From GCA-2770975 sp050248915 (lineage in GTDB: Bacteria; Cyanobacteriota; Sericytochromatia; UBA7694): a DNA stretch of 8,779 nt. Shown one piece after another: positions 5,791 through 8,779 of this stretch. The first letter of the stretch is position 1. Each line of letters begins with the position of its first letter. The stretch covers positions 1-8,779 of the forward strand of contig JBFWRL010000203.1 in NCBI GenBank assembly GCA_050248915.1, in the 5' to 3' direction. The notes under the pieces are model-generated. The model worked only from the letters and a program-made list of their open reading frames with translations, did no database searches and had not been told where the DNA came from. The position numbers were made by a program, and so were the translations under genes.

Positions 5791-7398
5791 ATGCGTAAGT
5801 TATTTTTTATGGGCGTTGCAGTGGCCCTGGCCATTATTGGGCTGGGGTATCTGGTTTTGCCCCCCATTTATCACCCCTTTCACAGCACCTTAAGCGCAGT
5901 TTTAGGCATTTTGATTGTGATCGGTTTAAACGATGCCTTTCAAACCAAACACACCATTCGCCGCAATTTTCCGATCTTGGGCAATATGCGCTATATCCTC
6001 GAAGAAATCCGGCCAGAGATCAATCAATACTTTATCGAATCCAATACCAATGGGGCTCCGTTTAATCGTTTGCAGCGTTCTTTGATTTACCAACGCGCCA
6101 AAAGTGAGACCAGTACCCTGCCCTTTGGCACCCAACTCGATGTCTACCAAATTGGCTATGAATGGGTGGGCCACTCACTTTTGCCGGTGCATGTCGACCC
6201 CGCTTCGCTGCGGGTGACCGTCGGCAGCAAAGCCTGCACCCAACCCTATAACGCCAGTATTTTTAATATTTCAGCCATGAGCTATGGCTCCCTGAGTAAA
6301 AATGCCATTTTGGCCCTCAATGGCGGCGCCAAAGATGGAAGTTTTGCTCACAATACGGGTGAAGGTGGCCTCAGCCCCTATCACCTCGAACCCGGCGGGG
6401 ATATCATCTGGCAAATTGGGACCGGCTATTTTGGCTGCCGCAATGCTGACGGCAGCTTCTCAGCGGAAATGTTTGCCCAAAAAGCCCAACACAAAAATGT
6501 CAAAATGATCGAGATCAAGCTTTCCCAAGGAGCAAAACCGGGCCACGGCGGTATTTTGCCAGCGGCTAAAGTCACCCCCGAAATCAGTCAGATTCGCAAT
6601 GTGCCGATGGGCCAAGACGTCATCTCTCCCCCACGCCACAGCGCTTTTTCCACGCCCCTGGAATTGATTCAATTTATTCAGCAATTACGTGAACTCTCAG
6701 GCGGCAAACCCGTGGGTTTTAAGCTTTGCTTGGGCAAACTCTACGAGTTTATGGCGATCTGCAAAGCGATGGTAAAAACAGGCATTGTGCCCGACTTTAT
6801 CACAGTGGATGGCGCAGAGGGTGGGACGGGGGCTGCCCCCCTGGAGTTTTCGAATAATTTGGGTGTGCCCGGCGTGGAAGGCCTGGTCTTGATTCACAAT
6901 TGCCTCAAGGGCTTTGGTCTGCGCGATCAAATCAAAATCATCTATTCGGGCAAGGTTACCACGGGCTTTGATGTGATCAATAAAATTGCGGTCGGGGCAG
7001 ACATGTTAAACTCTGCACGCGGAATGATGATCTCCATTGGCTGTATTCAAGCTTTGCGCTGCAATACCAACGATTGCCCCACGGGCGTGGCTACCCAAGA
7101 GCCCCATTTGGTGGCGGGTTTACACGTCGGAGATAAACGGGTTCGGGTTACGAGTTTTCACCATAAAACAGTCGAAAGTGCCGCTGAATTGATGGGTGCC
7201 ATGGGTTTTGACCGACTTGAATTGCTCAAACCCCGCCACGTCTATCGCAGAATTAGTCCCTCTCATGTGATGAATTACGAAGAAATTTATGAATACATCA
7301 AAATGGGGGATTTTTTCAAAGAGCAACTGCCTGAAAGTTATCAAAAGGCCTTCTTAAATGCCTCTGCTGAAAGTTTTGAACCAGCAATTAAAGTCTAG
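5791..7398 (+). CDS. Membrane-anchored FMN-binding glutamate synthase family protein
   Basis: 535 residues from the ATG preceded by AAGGAG at 7 bases. An in-frame TTG at 5716 would add 25 residues but has no binding site. Residues 4-24 and 33-46 are hydrophobic, giving one or two N-terminal membrane helices that anchor the catalytic part in the cytoplasm. The FMN/synthase domain (about 145-480) shows SAMSYGSLS (161-169), HNTGEGG (188-193 region), GAKPGHGG (247-254), DGAEGGTGAAP (340-350) and SARGMM (408-413). Cysteines 418, 424 and 429, followed by PTGVATQ, match the [3Fe-4S] ligand pattern of glutamate synthase large subunits. The N-terminal glutaminase domain and C-terminal GXGXG domain of the full ~1500-residue GltB are absent. 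Stand-alone proteins of this kind are common in bacteria and archaea and are annotated as glutamate synthase-related, but the true amine donor and electron donor are unclear. A transcript from the opposite strand converges 21 bases after the stop. Confidence 0.93.
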   Translation: MRKLFFMGVAVALAIIGLGYLVLPPIYHPFHSTLSAVLGILIVIGLNDAFQTKHTIRRNFPILGNMRYILEEIRPEINQYFIESNTNGAPFNRLQRSLIYQRAKSETSTLPFGTQLDVYQIGYEWVGHSLLPVHVDPASLRVTVGSKACTQPYNASIFNISAMSYGSLSKNAILALNGGAKDGSFAHNTGEGGLSPYHLEPGGDIIWQIGTGYFGCRNADGSFSAEMFAQKAQHKNVKMIEIKLSQGAKPGHGGILPAAKVTPEISQIRNVPMGQDVISPPRHSAFSTPLELIQFIQQLRELSGGKPVGFKLCLGKLYEFMAICKAMVKTGIVPDFITVDGAEGGTGAAPLEFSNNLGVPGVEGLVLIHNCLKGFGLRDQIKIIYSGKVTTGFDVINKIAVGADMLNSARGMMISIGCIQALRCNTNDCPTGVATQEPHLVAGLHVGDKRVRVTSFHHKTVESAAELMGAMGFDRLELLKPRHVYRRISPSHVMNYEEIYEYIKMGDFFKEQLPESYQKAFLNASAESFEPAIKV

Positions 7399-7419
7399 TC
7401 GTCGGAGCAGAATAAGTCG

Positions 7420-8148
7420 CTATTTGCCAAGTCCACCGAGTTGGTGGGCCATTTCTAGCCCCAAACCGGCCAAACCGGCACCCGCCGCCACCCACTGGGC
7501 TTTGCCTGGCAAAAATCCAGCCACGCCGCTGATGGCGTTGAGACCAACTTGAACTCCGGCCACAACCTGGCCAGTGGTATTGCCTTTTTCGCGTGCCCGC
7601 ACCAAGCGCAGGGAATTGTCTGCAATGGCCAAGGTGGCCCCCACGGCATTGGCCGCAGGCAAGACCTTGCCCGTCATGGTCTTGGCCACAGCTGGACTGG
7701 TCAAGCGACCGACTACAGGCATTTGCATTAGGCCCATCGAAAATTTAGAGACTACTTCCGTTCCCTTGGCCACTTTGAGTGCGCCGGAGGCCAAGATGCG
7801 GGCACTGGGGCTGAAAACCGGTGCAAAGACATGTTTGGCTTTGGCAGCCTGGGTCAAGGAGTTGGCCACAGATTTTGCGCCTTGAATCACCCGAGGTGCA
7901 TTTAAACTGACTTGGTGGGGAAACGCCAGAGCACCAGCGGCAGAGCCTGCGGCACCCGCCCCATAATTGGCGTAGCGCACAAGCCGATCTCCCAACGGAG
8001 CCTCTGTGGGTGCTTTGGTGGAAGAAGATTCATGTTTTGCTTCACTGGTCCCTTTTTCTGCGGCCTGTTTTTTGACAGGGGCAGTTGTCGGACTCACCTG
8101 AGTGGGGCCCTGAAGGACAGTAGTGGTAGCAGCGAGGGTGTAAATCAT
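7420..8148 (-). CDS. Ala/Gly-rich cysteine-free protein of unknown function
   Basis: 242 residues. Two ATGs lie six bases apart; the inner one (8148) is preferred because AGAGGAG ends 6 bases before it, while for the outer one (8154) the spacing is zero. I do not recognise a family. Residues 10-52 are low-complexity and hydrophilic (Thr, Pro, Lys, Glu, Ser, Ala), probably disordered. Residues 60-78 contain NYGAGAAGSAAGALAF, and 194-240 are a long Gly/Ala/Val/Leu stretch with several G-x-x-x-G or A-x-x-x-G spacings (for example GVAGFLPGK and GAGLAGLGLEM), typical of helices packing in or on membranes. There is no cysteine and no clear cleavable signal; the N-terminus is only mildly hydrophobic. 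Membrane-associated, scaffold or toxin-like roles all remain open. The gene is separated from the 92-residue gene by 74 bases and converges on the glutamate-synthase-like gene. Confidence 0.78.
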   Translation of the reverse strand: MIYTLAATTTVLQGPTQVSPTTAPVKKQAAEKGTSEAKHESSSTKAPTEAPLGDRLVRYANYGAGAAGSAAGALAFPHQVSLNAPRVIQGAKSVANSLTQAAKAKHVFAPVFSPSARILASGALKVAKGTEVVSKFSMGLMQMPVVGRLTSPAVAKTMTGKVLPAANAVGATLAIADNSLRLVRAREKGNTTGQVVAGVQVGLNAISGVAGFLPGKAQWVAAGAGLAGLGLEMAHQLGGLGK

Positions 8149-8154
8149 GTTCAT

Positions 8155-8161
8155 CTCCTCT
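8155..8161 (-). promoter_or_regulatory. Ribosome binding site of the 242-residue protein
   Basis: AGAGGAG on the minus strand, 6 bases before the ATG at 8148. It favours that start over the ATG at 8154, which touches the binding site. A TATAAA lies only a few bases further upstream (plus-strand 8166-8171) and could be a -10 element giving a very short leader, but no good -35 accompanies it. Confidence 0.6.
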
Positions 8162-8222
8162 TCTTTTTATAGCCCCAAAGGCAGTTGAAATGAAGTTAAA
8201 TAACGCTTAATTTTGGGTTGTC

Positions 8223-8501
8223 TCAGCTCAATTTGGTCACTGTATAACGCCGTTTGGCTTCAGCCAGAAAGGCATCACAGCTTGCTTGATCGGGATTAAA
8301 AGGCAGAACCAACGGTGTCCCCCAGTCTTGGCCTTCTCGGATATCAGCCCAACGTCGGCCATCTTTGAGGTGAAAGTGCAAAAAGCCCTTGCCTTTATAA
8401 TAAAAAATCCCTGTTTGTTTTTCTTTGAGACCCGGGCAATTGCGTAACTCAGCCAAAATTTCGGCCAGATCAGTTAATTCTTCAGCCGGACAATGGGCCA
8501 T
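8223..8501 (-). CDS. Small hypothetical protein with FLHFH motif, 92 residues
   Basis: 92 residues with AAGGAG 6 bases before the ATG, so a well supported gene. It appears to be a compact alpha/beta domain: an N-terminal helix (about 8-20, LTDLAEILAEL), NCPG (21-24), strands GIFYYKGKGFLHFHL (31-45) and RRWADIREG (49-57), then a C-terminal helix (about 71-85). The F40-L-H-F-H44 strand followed by W-A-D (51-53) resembles the layout of small DUF5519-like (luciferase-family-named) proteins, in which an H-x-H strand precedes an A-D strand. This likeness is by eye and weak. No signal peptide is seen; the location is likely cytoplasmic. It follows the Cache-domain gene by 18 bases (stop at 8520-8522), so the two are probably co-transcribed. 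Function unknown. Confidence 0.8.
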   Translation of the reverse strand: MAHCPAEELTDLAEILAELRNCPGLKEKQTGIFYYKGKGFLHFHLKDGRRWADIREGQDWGTPLVLPFNPDQASCDAFLAEAKRRYTVTKLS

Positions 8502-8519
8502 GGGAGACTCCTTCGCGGT

Positions 8520-8779
8520 TCAAAGTTGGGGACTGTTGGTGGGGGGCAGCTCAAAGTCATGTTCCAATTGGGCTGTTGCTGCTTCTACCACATAATACCA
8601 ACCCAGCAATTGGATGGGATAAAATGCCCAGACCCGCCCACCTGGGCGGGAAGTGTCTTCGAGATACCCCGATTTTTTGGCCAAAATCTGGGACAGGATC
8701 GCTGGCTGAGCAAACGGCCCCTTCACATTGGCCTCGCGGCTGCTGGCGATCAGCTGGCCCTTCTCGTTGAGCAGATAGC
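8520..8779 (-). CDS. C-terminal end of a Cache-type sensor-domain protein (partial)
   Basis: The frame is open to the window edge; the last 85 residues are visible and the gene begins outside. They read YLLNEKGQLIASS, then V-K-G-P-F (18-22), a helix-like AILSQILAKKSG, a gap, then VWAFYPIQLLGWYYVVE (49-65) and a polar 20-residue tail. This order (L-x-N/D-x-x-G-x-x-I-A-S near the start, then a strand with A-x-x-P-I and G-W-x-x-V-V-E) is typical of the membrane-distal/proximal lobes of Cache (PDC-like) ligand-sensing domains in chemoreceptors and sensor kinases. Normally a membrane helix and HAMP domain follow, but here the protein ends, so the signalling part, if any, must lie N-terminal to the Cache domain, outside the window. 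An internal GTG at 8726 is not a start, because the frame and domain pattern continue upstream. Confidence 0.72.
   Translation of the reverse strand, partial: YLLNEKGQLIASSREANVKGPFAQPAILSQILAKKSGYLEDTSRPGGRVWAFYPIQLLGWYYVVEAATAQLEHDFELPPTNSPQL

Noticed and set aside
7399..7419. Bidirectional terminator between the convergent genes
   Set aside because: Only 21 bases are available and they show no inverted repeat or T-run.
8633..8650. GC-rich inverted repeat CCCGCCCA-CC-TGGGCGGG
   Set aside because: It lies inside the Cache-domain coding sequence (encoding R-P-G-G-R-V-W), with no T-run on either side, so it is not a credible terminator; codon choice explains it.

Overview
The window comes from a gene-dense bacterial genome of intermediate GC content. 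Most genes have a clear AAGGAG-type ribosome binding site. A lipobox protein of the DUF333 type and the general gene style suggest a Gram-negative (diderm) bacterium, but no rRNA, ribosomal protein or other marker is present, so I do not assign a lineage. No tRNA, CRISPR array, transposase, insertion sequence or attachment site was seen. No stretch above 300 bases lacks a gene; the longest is the 185-base divergent intergenic region 5606-5790.

Left part (61-5128, all minus strand) is one tight cluster that reads as a single operon, transcribed leftwards: a 72-residue zinc-ribbon-like protein (5128-4910), a 639-residue subtilisin-like protease of unusual architecture (4882-2963), a short-chain dehydrogenase/reductase (2918-2076), a small DUF333-type lipoprotein (2079-1798), a 59-residue two-helix membrane protein (1794-1615) and a PccB-like acyl-CoA carboxylase carboxyltransferase (1611-61). 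Gaps are 27, 44, -4, 3 and 3 bases, so translation of the last four genes is probably coupled.

The protease is the most notable gene. Its N-terminal 160 residues look like the first half of a tyrosine-recombinase catalytic domain. A complete Asp-His-Ser subtilase follows, with an extra ~60-residue charged helical insert. It ends in a glycogen-binding (AMPK-beta/CBM48-type) module that keeps the sugar-binding residues. There is no signal peptide, so it appears to be an intracellular, carbohydrate-linked protease.

Middle part (5178-7398): a SnoaL/NTF2-like protein (minus strand, 5605-5246) with its own promoter and a strong rho-independent terminator lies head-to-head with a membrane-anchored FMN- and Fe-S-binding glutamate-synthase-family protein (plus strand, 5791-7398).

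Right part (7420-8779, minus strand): the C-terminal end of a Cache-type sensor protein that enters from beyond the window edge (8779-8520), a 92-residue conserved-looking small protein (8501-8223), and a cysteine-free, Ala/Gly-rich protein of 242 residues (8148-7420). The last converges with the glutamate-synthase-like gene, leaving only 21 bases between their stop codons.
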